64,000 bases of DNA from Candidatus Rhodoferax mariagerensis. Lineage in GTDB: Bacteria > Pseudomonadota > Gammaproteobacteria > Burkholderiales > Burkholderiaceae_C. The DNA lies in the NCBI GenBank assembly GCA_016719055.1, contig JADKAW010000038.1:186001-250000 (forward strand). The letters run 5' to 3'. The position numbers and the translations under genes are program-made. Shown here piece after piece: positions 33,870 through 42,442 of the stretch (position 1 is the first letter of the stretch; each line of letters opens with the position of its first letter). The notes under the pieces are model-generated. The model saw only the letters and a list, made by a program, of their open reading frames with translations. It was not told the DNA's origin and searched no databases.

Positions 33870-34412
33870 TTAGTTTCCTTGTGCTGCAGTTTCTGCGTCA
33901 ATTTCCAGCAACGACGGCCTGACCTGACGCGACCAGACATCGCCCTTGCTGACATCAAAAATGATTTGCCGGTGGCCGACGCCAAACAGGCTCTCGGTCA
34001 CCACATCAATCCCATGCTGCTTGAGCATCGCGCGGGCCGCCTCGCCATTGCGCTTGCCCACAGAAATACCCAGCTCCTGGTGTCCCCTGGCGTGCTGATT
34101 GCCCGGAAACATGTTGCCACCACCAAAAATCTTGGCCTCACACTGCAGCGGGTTGGCACCAATTGCCTTCAGGTCTCGAAACATCAGCTCAAGTGCCTCG
34201 TCCCCATACCGGCCGTCAAGCTCGTCTGACCCGGGCGCATTGCCACGCGCTGGCAGCAAAAAATGCGACATTCCCCCTACACGCAGGATCGGGTGCCAGA
34301 GCGTGATCGACACGCAAGACCCCAAAACGGTCCGAATCTGAAAACTGGAATCTCCGACAAACAGCTCTCCGGGTGCCAGAAAGATATCCATCAAATCCTT
34401 GAGACGCGACAT
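33870..34412 (-). CDS. cheD: Chemoreceptor glutamine deamidase CheD
   Basis: A 180-residue CheD. The catalytic Cys is in TVLGSCVSITLWHP and the His in GGMSHFLLP; other landmarks are KIFGGGNMF. It deamidates specific Gln on MCPs and can bind CheC-type phosphatases, none of which is seen here. Gene order cheR-cheD-cheB with gaps of 4 bases and 1 base supports one transcript. Confidence 0.95.
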   Translation of the reverse strand: MSRLKDLMDIFLAPGELFVGDSSFQIRTVLGSCVSITLWHPILRVGGMSHFLLPARGNAPGSDELDGRYGDEALELMFRDLKAIGANPLQCEAKIFGGGNMFPGNQHARGHQELGISVGKRNGEAARAMLKQHGIDVVTESLFGVGHRQIIFDVSKGDVWSRQVRPSLLEIDAETAAQGN

Positions 34413-34416
34413 GGCA

Positions 34417-35250
34417 CTAAGACTTCAGGTAAATCGACGGTGCCACCATCTGCACCGCCGTGCTGATGTCGTTGAGGCTCTCAGAGTGCCCAATACAAAA
34501 ATAGCCCCCCGGCTTGATGCTGGCTATGACCCGCGCCACCACCTGGCGCTTGGTCTCGTTGTTGAAGTAAATCATCACGTTGCGCAAAAACACAATGTCA
34601 AACTTGCCAAACTCGGGCAGCGCCGCATTCAGGTTGGCATGCCTGAACACCACCCGCTGGCGCAGCTCGGGGTTGACCAGCAGCATGCCATCGTATTGAC
34701 CGGTGCCCTTGCGGCAGTAACGCTTTAAAAACTCTGGCGGAATATGCCGACCGCGCTCCATCGAGTACAGGGCACGCCGGGCACCGTCCAGCACACGCGT
34801 GCTGATGTCGGTACCCATGATGTCCCAGGGCGTGGTTTGCATGCAGTCGGCCAGCACCATGGCCACGCTGTAGGCTTCTTCGCCGCTGGAACTGGCCGCG
34901 CTCCACACGCGAAATGGTTGCGACTGGTTGCGTGCCTTGATCGCCTGCGCCCGCAAAAACTCAAAGTGCTTGATTTCCCTGAAAAAATAGGTTTCGTTGG
35001 TGGTCAGCAAGTCGACCGCCATTTGCACCTCTTCGGGGTACTGGCCCGAGGTCAGCAGCCTGAAATAGTCGCCAAAGCTTTCGAGCTGATGCGCGGCCAG
35101 CCGTTTGCCCAGACGCCCGGTCACCAGCGCCTTTTTGGCATCGGCCATCGAGATGCCGGCGGCTTCAAAAATAAAACGCTGGAACTGGGCAAATTCGACA
35201 TCGGAAATCGGCTTGGCCTGCAATTGAAACTCCATCAGTAGGTGTGACAT
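34417..35250 (-). CDS. cheR: Chemoreceptor methyltransferase
   Basis: A 277-residue CheR. It has an all-helical N-terminal domain (LLTTNETYFFREIKHFEFL) and a SAM-binding domain with VWSAASSSGEEAYSVAM and DIVFLRNVMIYF. It methylates MCP glutamates. ATG at 35250 (MSHLLMEFQ) or 35235 are both possible. An interspersed repeat overlaps the upstream side. Confidence 0.95.
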   Translation of the reverse strand: MSHLLMEFQLQAKPISDVEFAQFQRFIFEAAGISMADAKKALVTGRLGKRLAAHQLESFGDYFRLLTSGQYPEEVQMAVDLLTTNETYFFREIKHFEFLRAQAIKARNQSQPFRVWSAASSSGEEAYSVAMVLADCMQTTPWDIMGTDISTRVLDGARRALYSMERGRHIPPEFLKRYCRKGTGQYDGMLLVNPELRQRVVFRHANLNAALPEFGKFDIVFLRNVMIYFNNETKRQVVARVIASIKPGGYFCIGHSESLNDISTAVQMVAPSIYLKS

Positions 35251-35300
35251 TTTAGCTTTCAGCCCTTATGGAATATGCGCTGATAGCTCTCAATTCTATA
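35251..35300. repeat. Interspersed ~50-bp repeat (GGGCTAGAGG family), reverse copy
   Basis: Minus strand: AATTGAGAGCTATCAGCGCA, TATTCCATAAGGGCTGAAAGC. It touches the cheR start codon and may shape its leader. The 395-base gap 35251-35645 also contains an MCP scar and another repeat copy. Confidence 0.5.
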
Positions 35301-35338
35301 GTATCTTGAATCCATTGCGACCATCATCGACGTGGTGC

Positions 35339-35410
35339 AAGCTTAAAGAACGCCATAGTCTGCTGCAACTGCCCAGCCTGGCTGCTCATCACATCACTGG
35401 TGGCGGCGAG
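35339..35410 (-). pseudogene. Remnant of a chemoreceptor C-terminus
   Basis: Minus-strand residues LAATSDVMSSQAGQLQQTMA then FFKL match the last residues of both neighbouring MCPs (LAATSEEMSSQAEQLQQTMS, FFKL). Only about 24 residues survive; the sequence before it (from an ATG at 35467) is unrelated. A third MCP copy was probably once here. Confidence 0.75.
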
Positions 35411-35578
35411 CAGTGGCAAAGACACCAAAAGAACCATTCGGCTGACGATGGAACTCAAGATTTTCATGGCGTCTTTTTCATTGTCATAACGCACGCCATC
35501 AAACAATCTGGCTTGGCATCGCTCAACCGACTGTTGCACACAGGCAAGTGTCAAATGGGCAGAACCCGCTGTATATGA

Positions 35579-35638
35579 GCGATTTTTCCCTTTAGCCCTT
35601 TCCCATATTGCGCTAGACGCTATTTAATTGATAGTTAA
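35579..35638. repeat. Interspersed ~50-bp repeat (GGGCTAGAGG family), reverse copy
   Basis: Minus strand: TTAACTATCAATTAAATAGC, GTCTAGCGCAATATGGG, AAAGGGCTAAAGGG and a short A/T tail. Adjacent to the 3' end of the MCP gene. Confidence 0.5.
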
Positions 35639-35645
35639 TCAGCTG

Positions 35646-37151
35646 TCAGAGCTTGAAGAACATCATGGTCTGCTGCAGCTGCTCGGCCTGACCACTCATT
35701 TCTTCTGAGGTAGCAGCCAGCTCTTCGGAGCTGCTGGCGTTTTGCTGGGTGGTCTGGTTCAACTGACTGACTGCCGAGTTGATCTGGCCAACGCCACTGG
35801 ATTGTTCCGTCGAAGCCGCGGTGATTTCCTGCACCAGGTCTGAGGTCTTGCGGATATTGGGCACGATCTCTGCCAACAATTTGCCGGCTTTTTCAGCCAG
35901 GCCCACGCTGTTGCTGGCCACTTCGCCAATCTCTTGCGCCGCCACCTGGCTGCGTTCGGCCAGTTTGCGCACTTCGGCGGCCACCACGGCAAAACCCTTG
36001 CCATGCTCACCGGCACGGGCGGCTTCAATGGCTGCGTTCAGGGCCAGCAGGTTGGTTTGCGCAGCGATGTCATCGATGATGCCAATCTTCTTGGCGATCT
36101 GTTTCATGGCGTCGACTGTGGCGTTGACGGCTTCGCCACCGTCCACGGCGTCTTTGGCGGCCTTGCTGGCCATGCCGTCAGTGATCTTGGCGTTTTCGGT
36201 GTTTTGAGCAATGCTGCTGGTCATCTGTTCGATGGAAGCAGAGGTTTCTTCCACACCGGCGGCTTGTTCGCTGGCCGCTTGGCTCAAGCTTTGTGCGGTG
36301 GCGCTGACTTCTTCAGAGGCGCTGGCTAAGGCTTGGGCCCCACTGTTCACGTCGGTCACCACTTGGCTGAGCTTGCCAATCATGGTTTTCATGGCAAACA
36401 GCAGGCTCGAATTGTCTTTGGGATGTGTCTCCAGTTTCATGGTCAGGTCACCTTGCGACAGCCGTGTCACCATATCCCGGGCGTAGTCAGGCTCGCCGCC
36501 GAGTTGTGCCAGCACACTATGGATGATCCACCAGGCAATGACTACCGACAGGACAGCCGCCGACACGCCCAGAATCAGCATCAATCGCTGACCGCTCTCA
36601 GCCTGGGCATCGGCCTCCTTACCAGACTTGGTCATCAAGTCAGACTGAAACTCAATCAAAACGCCCACAGCATTCAGATAGTCACCCTGCGACTTTCGCA
36701 CTTTGGTCACCAGCACGTCAATCGCCTCATCCTTCTGCCCGGCCTTGAACAAATCCAGCACCTGGTTCTGATCTATCAAAGCCAGCTTACGCGCCTCCAT
36801 CGCTTTGGCAAACACCTTGCGGCCTTCTTCTGAAGTGATCAGCTTGTCAAGTTTGTCAAAGATTTCGGCCGTCTTCTTGCGCGCATCCATCAGTCGGTCG
36901 AGTTCCTTCTTGGCCTCTTCGGGCGACTTCACCAGCATGGCATTGCGAATGGCGCGCGCAGTGAGGTTAATTTGCGCCACTGCATCATTGGCCAGAGTCG
37001 TTTTTGGAAATTTGTCGTTGACCATGTCCTCAATTTCGGTATTGAGCGAGCCAAGCCGCACATAGCTGACCACCGCCATGATGACCGTCAGCGCCAGCAC
37101 GGCTGCAAACCCCAGGCCCAGCCTGACGCCCAATTTCATTGTTTTGCCCAT
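35646..37151 (-). CDS. Methyl-accepting chemotaxis protein A (in che cluster)
   Basis: A 501-residue MCP: TM1 at about 10-30, a helical periplasmic domain, TM2 at about 190-212, HAMP, and signalling domain with IIDDIAAQTNLLALNAAIEA, then ARAGEHGKGFAVVAAEVRKL. The last ~280 residues are nearly identical to the MCP at 37781-39436, at DNA level too, while the sensor halves are unrelated. C-terminus FFKL lacks a CheR-docking pentapeptide. Confidence 0.93.
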   Translation of the reverse strand: MGKTMKLGVRLGLGFAAVLALTVIMAVVSYVRLGSLNTEIEDMVNDKFPKTTLANDAVAQINLTARAIRNAMLVKSPEEAKKELDRLMDARKKTAEIFDKLDKLITSEEGRKVFAKAMEARKLALIDQNQVLDLFKAGQKDEAIDVLVTKVRKSQGDYLNAVGVLIEFQSDLMTKSGKEADAQAESGQRLMLILGVSAAVLSVVIAWWIIHSVLAQLGGEPDYARDMVTRLSQGDLTMKLETHPKDNSSLLFAMKTMIGKLSQVVTDVNSGAQALASASEEVSATAQSLSQAASEQAAGVEETSASIEQMTSSIAQNTENAKITDGMASKAAKDAVDGGEAVNATVDAMKQIAKKIGIIDDIAAQTNLLALNAAIEAARAGEHGKGFAVVAAEVRKLAERSQVAAQEIGEVASNSVGLAEKAGKLLAEIVPNIRKTSDLVQEITAASTEQSSGVGQINSAVSQLNQTTQQNASSSEELAATSEEMSGQAEQLQQTMMFFKL

Positions 37152-37208
37152 TTTTTTCTCCAGTTTGATTGGTGATTCGCGCCGTTTGCTGCGGCTGGCC
37201 AGGGTGGA

Positions 37209-37769
37209 TCAGGTGCCGGTCGTCACCTGGGCGGTGGCTGCCACCTGCCCCATCTGTCCAATTTCTTCCATGGACAGCACCCGGTTGACATTGAGCAAAA
37301 TCACAAACTTGCCATTGACCTTGCCAATGCCTTCAATAAAGTCAGGCCGGATCTTGGCTCCAAAGCTGGGGGCTTGTTCGATTTCGCTTGACGCGATTTC
37401 CAGCACCGCCTGCACCGAGTCCACCACCAGACCCATGTTCTGGCGTTCACCCTCGGTCTGGGTTTGCACCTCGATGATGACAATGCAGGTGCTCTTGGTC
37501 ACCGGGGTGGAGGGCTTGCCAAAGCGGCTGGACAGGTCCATCACCGGCACCACCGCACCGCGCAGGTTGATCACGCCGCGAATGCACTCGGGCATCATCG
37601 GCACTTCGGTCAGGTTGGCGTACCAGATGATTTCCTTGATACACAGGATGTTGATCGAGAACATCTCGCCACCCAACATGAAGGTCAGGTACTGTTTTTC
37701 TTCGACCGCCGCTGCAGCGGCAGTCAAGGCGGGCAACAGCTTTTTATCGGTTTGCACCAGAGCAGTCAT
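37209..37769 (-). CDS. cheW: Chemotaxis coupling protein CheW
   Basis: A 186-residue CheW: KQYLTFMLGGEMFSINILCI, then IIWYANLTEVPMMPECIRGV, INLRGAVVPVMDL, GLVVDSVQAVL. It bridges MCPs and CheA. It lies between two MCP genes with gaps of about 60 and 11 bases, so one operon. Confidence 0.95.
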   Translation of the reverse strand: MTALVQTDKKLLPALTAAAAAVEEKQYLTFMLGGEMFSINILCIKEIIWYANLTEVPMMPECIRGVINLRGAVVPVMDLSSRFGKPSTPVTKSTCIVIIEVQTQTEGERQNMGLVVDSVQAVLEIASSEIEQAPSFGAKIRPDFIEGIGKVNGKFVILLNVNRVLSMEEIGQMGQVAATAQVTTGT

Positions 37770-37780
37770 GGCCGGCTCCT

Positions 37781-39436
37781 TTAAAACTTGGTGAACTGGG
37801 ACTCATCCAACTCAGAGGCCGGTGCCTGCGCTGCAGGCTTGGGTGACGGCTTGGCTTTGGCGGCTTTGGCCGGTGCTGCTTTTTTGCCACTGGCGGTGCT
37901 CTTGTGCACGGCAAATGAGGTGGCACTGCGGCCTGAGCCATCGAGCTTGAAGAAGCTCATGGTTTGTTGCAATTGCTCAGCCTGGCTGCTCATCTCTTCT
38001 GAGGTGGCGGCCAGCTCTTCGGAGCTGCTGGCGTTTTGCTGGGTGGTGGTGTTGAGCTGGCTCACTGCCGAGTTGATCTGACCCACGCCACTGGACTGCT
38101 CGGTCGATGCAGCAGTGATCTCTTGCACCAGGTCGCTGGTCTTGCGGATGTTGGGCACGATCTCGGCCAACAGGCGGCCGGCTTTTTCAGCCAGCTCCAC
38201 GCTGTTGCCAGCGACTTCGCCAATCTCCTGGGCCGCCACCTGGCTGCGTTCAGCCAGTTTGCGCACTTCGGCTGCCACCACGGCAAAACCCTTGCCATGT
38301 TCGCCAGCGCGGGCGGCTTCAATGGCAGCGTTCAGGGCCAGCAGGTTGGTTTGTGCAGCGATGTCGTCAATGATGCCAATCTTCTTGGCGATCTGTTTCA
38401 TGGCGTCGACTGTGGCGTTGACGGCTTCACCACCGTCCACGGCGTCTTTGGCGGCCTTGCTGGCCATGCCGTCGGTGATCTTGGCGTTTTCGGTGTTCTG
38501 CGCAATGCTGCTGGTCATCTGTTCGATGGAAGCAGAGGTTTCTTCCACACCGGCGGCTTGTTCGCTGGCAGCCTGGCTCAAGCTTTGAGCGGTGGCGCTG
38601 ACTTCTTCAGAGGCACTGGCCAGGGCCTGGGCTCCGCCGTTCACGTCGGTCACCACCTGGCTGAGCTTGGTGATCATGTTGCTCATGGCTTGCAGCATCT
38701 GGCCGGTTTCGTCTTTGGACGGGTTGTCAATGCGCACGGTCAGGTCGCCTTCGGCCAGGCGGTTGGCCACGGTCAGGGCTTCGTTGACTGGGACAGTGAT
38801 GGAACGCGTCAAAAACCAGGCAATCAGTGCACCTAGCGCAATCGATATACCGGCCAGAGTCAAAACCAAGGTGTTGGCAGAGGCATAAGCCGCCTGCGCT
38901 GCAGCGTAGTCGTTTTTGGTGTTCTCATTTTGAAAAGCCGTGTTTTCGTCTAACGCAGCCTGCCACTTGGACGCAGCAGGACGTGCCTCAGCCAATAGAA
39001 ATGCAACCGCTTCTTCGGTCTTGCCAGCCTGGCTAAGCTCAACCACCTTGTCGTTCAAAGGGCGAGTCACTTGCGCTGCCTCCTTGATTTTGGCGCGAAT
39101 CGCCTTGCCCTTTTCGCTGCCAGAAAGCTTGCTGAGCTCCTCAAAGGCGTCGTTGTAGTCAGCTCGTGCTTTGTCGATCGCCTTGCGCTGCGTGGCTTGG
39201 CCGGCCGGATCTTTGATCAGCATCAGGGTACGCATTAAGCGCTGCACCGAGGCCAACGACTCCACCATTTTGGTGTTCAGACTGATTTTGAGCATCCGGT
39301 CTTGCACGGTAGTGTCCAATCGTTCTTGTACCTTGCTCATTCCATTGATGCCCACCGCGGCCAGCGCCGCCATCAGCACCAGCACGACGGCAAAACCCAG
39401 CGTCAAGCGCAGGCCAATCTTCATATTTGCAAACAT
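37781..39436 (-). CDS. Methyl-accepting chemotaxis protein B (in che cluster)
   Basis: A 551-residue MCP with TM1 at about 10-30, four-helix-bundle periplasmic region, TM2 at about 188-210, HAMP (ITVPVNEALTVANRLAEGDL) and the shared signalling domain. The end differs from MCP A: after FFKL comes an added tail of about 50 residues, Ala/Lys-rich, ending SELDESQFTKF, which could act as a flexible tether for CheR/CheB binding (inference from position only). Part of the che operon. Confidence 0.93.
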   Translation of the reverse strand: MFANMKIGLRLTLGFAVVLVLMAALAAVGINGMSKVQERLDTTVQDRMLKISLNTKMVESLASVQRLMRTLMLIKDPAGQATQRKAIDKARADYNDAFEELSKLSGSEKGKAIRAKIKEAAQVTRPLNDKVVELSQAGKTEEAVAFLLAEARPAASKWQAALDENTAFQNENTKNDYAAAQAAYASANTLVLTLAGISIALGALIAWFLTRSITVPVNEALTVANRLAEGDLTVRIDNPSKDETGQMLQAMSNMITKLSQVVTDVNGGAQALASASEEVSATAQSLSQAASEQAAGVEETSASIEQMTSSIAQNTENAKITDGMASKAAKDAVDGGEAVNATVDAMKQIAKKIGIIDDIAAQTNLLALNAAIEAARAGEHGKGFAVVAAEVRKLAERSQVAAQEIGEVAGNSVELAEKAGRLLAEIVPNIRKTSDLVQEITAASTEQSSGVGQINSAVSQLNTTTQQNASSSEELAATSEEMSSQAEQLQQTMSFFKLDGSGRSATSFAVHKSTASGKKAAPAKAAKAKPSPKPAAQAPASELDESQFTKF

Positions 39437-39498
39437 GTCAAACCCCTTTAGAAACTGTTTAGATAACCATCTGAACCCGATTGTTGGCTTGCACCTTC

Positions 39499-39569
39499 AA
39501 GCCTTTTAGCCCTCTAGCCCTTTATCCACTTGGGCTGGCAGTTATTGAATTCATAGCAATCTACTGTCT
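39499..39569. repeat. Interspersed ~50-bp repeat (GGGCTAGAGG family), reverse copy
   Basis: Minus strand: GATTGCTATGAATTCAATAA, CTGCCAGCCCAAG, then AAAGGGCTAGAGGGC. It occupies the gap between cheA and MCP B. Confidence 0.5.
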
Positions 39570-39577
39570 GTTGTCAG

Positions 39578-41755
39578 CTAGGCCAGCGCTGCATGCTCTG
39601 GCTGCCCCTGCCCACCCTTGGCCATGGCCTGGCGCACCAGCTGCGGCACATCCAGAATCAGCGCCACATCGCCACTGCCCAGAATGGTCGAGCCACTGAT
39701 GCACCGGCTTTGCGCAAACATCTGCCCCAGCGGCTTGATCACGGTCTGGAACTCACCCAACAAGGTGTCCACCACCAGCCCGGCCTTCTGCCCGGCGTGT
39801 TTGAGCACCACAATGTTTTCGCCCTTGGCCGGTTTGCCCGGCACCGAGAACAGCTCGCGAATACGGATGAACGGCAACACCTGACCGCGCAGGTTGGTGT
39901 AGTCGTGGCCCGGTTCGGCCGAGAAGGCAATGCATTCCTCAATCATGTCCAGCGGAATGGCATAAACCGATTTGTCCACACCCACCAGGAAACCGTCAAT
40001 GATCGCCAGTGTCAGTGGCAAGCGCACGGTCACCGTGGTACCCACGCCCTCTTCACTGGTGATACCCACGGTGCCACGCAGGGCCACAATGTTGCGCTTG
40101 ACCACGTCCAGCCCGACACCCCGGCCAGACAGGTTGGTGACTTTCTCGGCAGTGGAAAAGCCGGGCTCAAACACCAGGGCGTAGATGTCGGCATCGCTGA
40201 GGTGGTGGCCGGCTTCGACCAGGCCGCGCTCAATGGCCTTGGCCAGGATCTTGTCGCGCTTCAAGCCACCGCCGTCGTCCTGCACGGTAATGACAATGGC
40301 ACCCGAGTCATGAAAGGCATTGAGCTTCAAGGTGCCCTGAACGGGTTTGCCGCGCTGCTGGCGCAGCTCGGCACTCTCGATGCCGTGGTCCATGCTGTTG
40401 CGCACCAGGTGCATGAGCGGGTCGCCAATCTTTTCGACCACGGTTTTGTCAAGCTCGGTGTCTTCGCCGTCAATCACCAGGGTGATGTCTTTGCCCAGGT
40501 CGCGTGACACGTCGTGCACCACGCGCTGGAAGCGGCTAAAGGTGGCACCAATCTTGACCATGCGCAGCTGCAAGGCGCTGTCGCGCACTTCTTCAACCAG
40601 GGTGGCTAATTTTGAGGTGCTTTCCTGCAGTTCAATGACTTTGGAGCGGTGGGCAATCATGTTGACGCTGGCACCGGCAATGATCAGCTCGCCCACCAGG
40701 TTGATGAGGCCGTCAAGCTTGTCGGCATCCACGCGGATGCTGCGGCTCTCAACCGCACCGATTTCCTTGACCTGTTTTTGTTTGGTCAGCGCCGCTTCGA
40801 CCACTTCGGGCTGGACCGAGCCTTGTTCAACCAGAATCGTGCCAATCGGGGTGGTGGGGTGATCGACCTGGGCGTTCAGAGCGGTGTCAAGCTCTTGGGT
40901 GGTGAGGGTGCCGCATTGCACCAGCATGTCGCCTAAGCGGTTGAGGTCGCCTTGTTGTTTGATCAGGCTGATGTATTCCGAGACCAGACTGTGCGGTGGC
41001 AGGATCAGCAGCTGGCTGTCGTCGCGCACAAATTCAAAGACCTTTTCAATGGCGGCCTTGTCCACATTGCCCAGAAAGGCGATCTCAAAGCCCAGGTAAC
41101 ACAGCTCGGGGTCCATGCGTTCAGCGTCGGGCAGGGCGTCAGGCAGGGTGACGATGCCGGTGATCTGGCCCATGGTGCCCAGGTAACGGATGAAGGACAG
41201 CGGGTCCATGCCGTTGCGCAGCACATCGGGGCCAAAGCGCACCGAGATGTGCCAGTGGTCGGCATTGGCGCTGTCGGCGCTGATGCGTTGCACACGTTCG
41301 GTGTCAGCGCTGGGCAGGGTGTGGGTTTTGGTGGGTTCGGCTTTGGCAGATTCGGGCTTGCGTTCTTCGAGAAAGGTGCGCAGCATGGTCACCAGCGGGT
41401 CGCCTTGTTGCTGTAGCTCGGGGGTGCCGGCCTGTTGGCCAGCAGCGACACCTTCGACCAGGGCGCCCATGTGGTCGCACGCTGCCAGCAGGGCCACCAC
41501 CAGGTTGTCTGATAGATCGAGCTTGCCGGCGCGCACCCGGTCAAGCACGCTTTCGACCACGTGGGTGAAGGCCACGATGTGGTCCAGGCTGAACAGGCCG
41601 CTGGAGCCTTTGATGGTGTGGGCGGCGCGAAAGACGGCGTTGATCATTTCGCCTTTTTCTTCAGCGCCCTCGACTGCCAGCAGGGCGGTTTCCATGTCTT
41701 CGAGCAGTTCACGGCATTCAACAATGAATGTCTCTAGTGCGTCATCGAGATCCAT
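39578..41755 (-). CDS. cheA: Chemotaxis histidine kinase CheA with MshEN-like insert
   Basis: A 725-residue CheA. P1 Hpt domain with phospho-acceptor H46 (AHTIKGSSG); a region 165-260; an insert at 271-328 with two 24-residue motifs, the first RLGDMLVQCGTLTTQELDTA (R273) ending LNAQ, the second PIGTILVEQGSVQPEVVEAA (P303) ending LTKQ; then dimerisation P3, ATP-binding P4 (NSMDHGIE, DDGGG, GRGVGLDVV) and CheW-like P5. The insert fits the tandem motif of the c-di-GMP-binding MshEN domain. ATG at 41755 has AGGAA upstream and almost abuts the STAS stop. The frame opens earlier (41812) but over STAS codons. Confidence 0.95.
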   Translation of the reverse strand: MDLDDALETFIVECRELLEDMETALLAVEGAEEKGEMINAVFRAAHTIKGSSGLFSLDHIVAFTHVVESVLDRVRAGKLDLSDNLVVALLAACDHMGALVEGVAAGQQAGTPELQQQGDPLVTMLRTFLEERKPESAKAEPTKTHTLPSADTERVQRISADSANADHWHISVRFGPDVLRNGMDPLSFIRYLGTMGQITGIVTLPDALPDAERMDPELCYLGFEIAFLGNVDKAAIEKVFEFVRDDSQLLILPPHSLVSEYISLIKQQGDLNRLGDMLVQCGTLTTQELDTALNAQVDHPTTPIGTILVEQGSVQPEVVEAALTKQKQVKEIGAVESRSIRVDADKLDGLINLVGELIIAGASVNMIAHRSKVIELQESTSKLATLVEEVRDSALQLRMVKIGATFSRFQRVVHDVSRDLGKDITLVIDGEDTELDKTVVEKIGDPLMHLVRNSMDHGIESAELRQQRGKPVQGTLKLNAFHDSGAIVITVQDDGGGLKRDKILAKAIERGLVEAGHHLSDADIYALVFEPGFSTAEKVTNLSGRGVGLDVVKRNIVALRGTVGITSEEGVGTTVTVRLPLTLAIIDGFLVGVDKSVYAIPLDMIEECIAFSAEPGHDYTNLRGQVLPFIRIRELFSVPGKPAKGENIVVLKHAGQKAGLVVDTLLGEFQTVIKPLGQMFAQSRCISGSTILGSGDVALILDVPQLVRQAMAKGGQGQPEHAALA

Positions 41756-41756
41756 G

Positions 41757-42068
41757 TCAGTTCCTTGAGGTGTTGCCGCTCTTGCGCGAGTCCATGACGA
41801 GGTGGTCGCCAAAGTAGGCGGCCACGTTGAGCAGCTCGAAGACTTCGAGCACGGCCGGGCTGTGGCCGAGCAGGCGCAGTTCGCGGCCTTCGGCGACTGC
41901 CGTTTTTTTGGCCAGCATCAGCAGTTGCAGGCCGGCGGTATCCAGGTCGGTGACGCCTGAGAGGTCGATGTCGGTGAGCGCCGGTGTGGGCAGCATGGCG
42001 GGTTTGAGTTCCATGGCGCGAAAGATGGTGAGTTCGCCTTCAATGCGCAGGGTGTTGGTGGGGTTCAT
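41757..42068 (-). CDS. STAS-domain protein
   Basis: A 103-residue STAS protein (anti-sigma-antagonist fold). The loop carrying the phosphorylated residue reads DLSGVTDLDTAGLQLL, where Thr replaces the usual Ser. It starts at 42068, overlapping the cheY stop (ATGA), and ends one base from cheA. STAS partners occur in several chemosensory clusters; the kinase acting on it is not evident here. Confidence 0.85.
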   Translation of the reverse strand: MNPTNTLRIEGELTIFRAMELKPAMLPTPALTDIDLSGVTDLDTAGLQLLMLAKKTAVAEGRELRLLGHSPAVLEVFELLNVAAYFGDHLVMDSRKSGNTSRN

Positions 42069-42433
42069 GGCAGGCACAGCCGCTGCACGGCGTTCACGAG
42101 TTGTTCGGGTTGGAAGGGTTTGACGACCCAGGCGCGCGCGCCGGCGGCCTGGCCTTCGCGTTTTTTCTCCTCGGCTGACTCGGTGGTGAGCATGATGACC
42201 GGGGTGAATTTGTAGGTCGGGTTTTGTTTGACGGCTTTCAAGAAGGCGATGCCGTCCATGACGGGCATGTTGACGTCGCTGATGATCATGTGGACTTTCT
42301 GGCCGGTGAGCTTGGATAAGGCGTCGCGTCCGTCGCAGCCTTCGATCACGTCGTAGCCTGCGCCTTTGAGTGCAATGCCGACCACCCGTCGCATGGAGGC
42401 CGAGTCGTCAACAATCATGATGGTTTTAGCCAT
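42065..42433 (-). CDS. cheY: Chemotaxis response regulator CheY
   Basis: A 122-residue single receiver: acidic pocket D9-D10 (IMIVDDSASMRR), phospho-acceptor D53 (IISDVNMPVMDG), LTTES with the conserved Thr, and Lys in VVKPF. No output domain. Nine bases after the MCP stop. It would be phosphorylated by CheA. No cheZ or cheC is in the window. Confidence 0.95.
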   Translation of the reverse strand: MAKTIMIVDDSASMRRVVGIALKGAGYDVIEGCDGRDALSKLTGQKVHMIISDVNMPVMDGIAFLKAVKQNPTYKFTPVIMLTTESAEEKKREGQAAGARAWVVKPFQPEQLVNAVQRLCLP

Positions 42434-42442
42434 GGTGTCCCT

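Noticed and set aside
35324..35554. A small gene of 76 codons
   Set aside because: Only its end matches MCPs; the rest has no coding character, so it is treated as a remnant.
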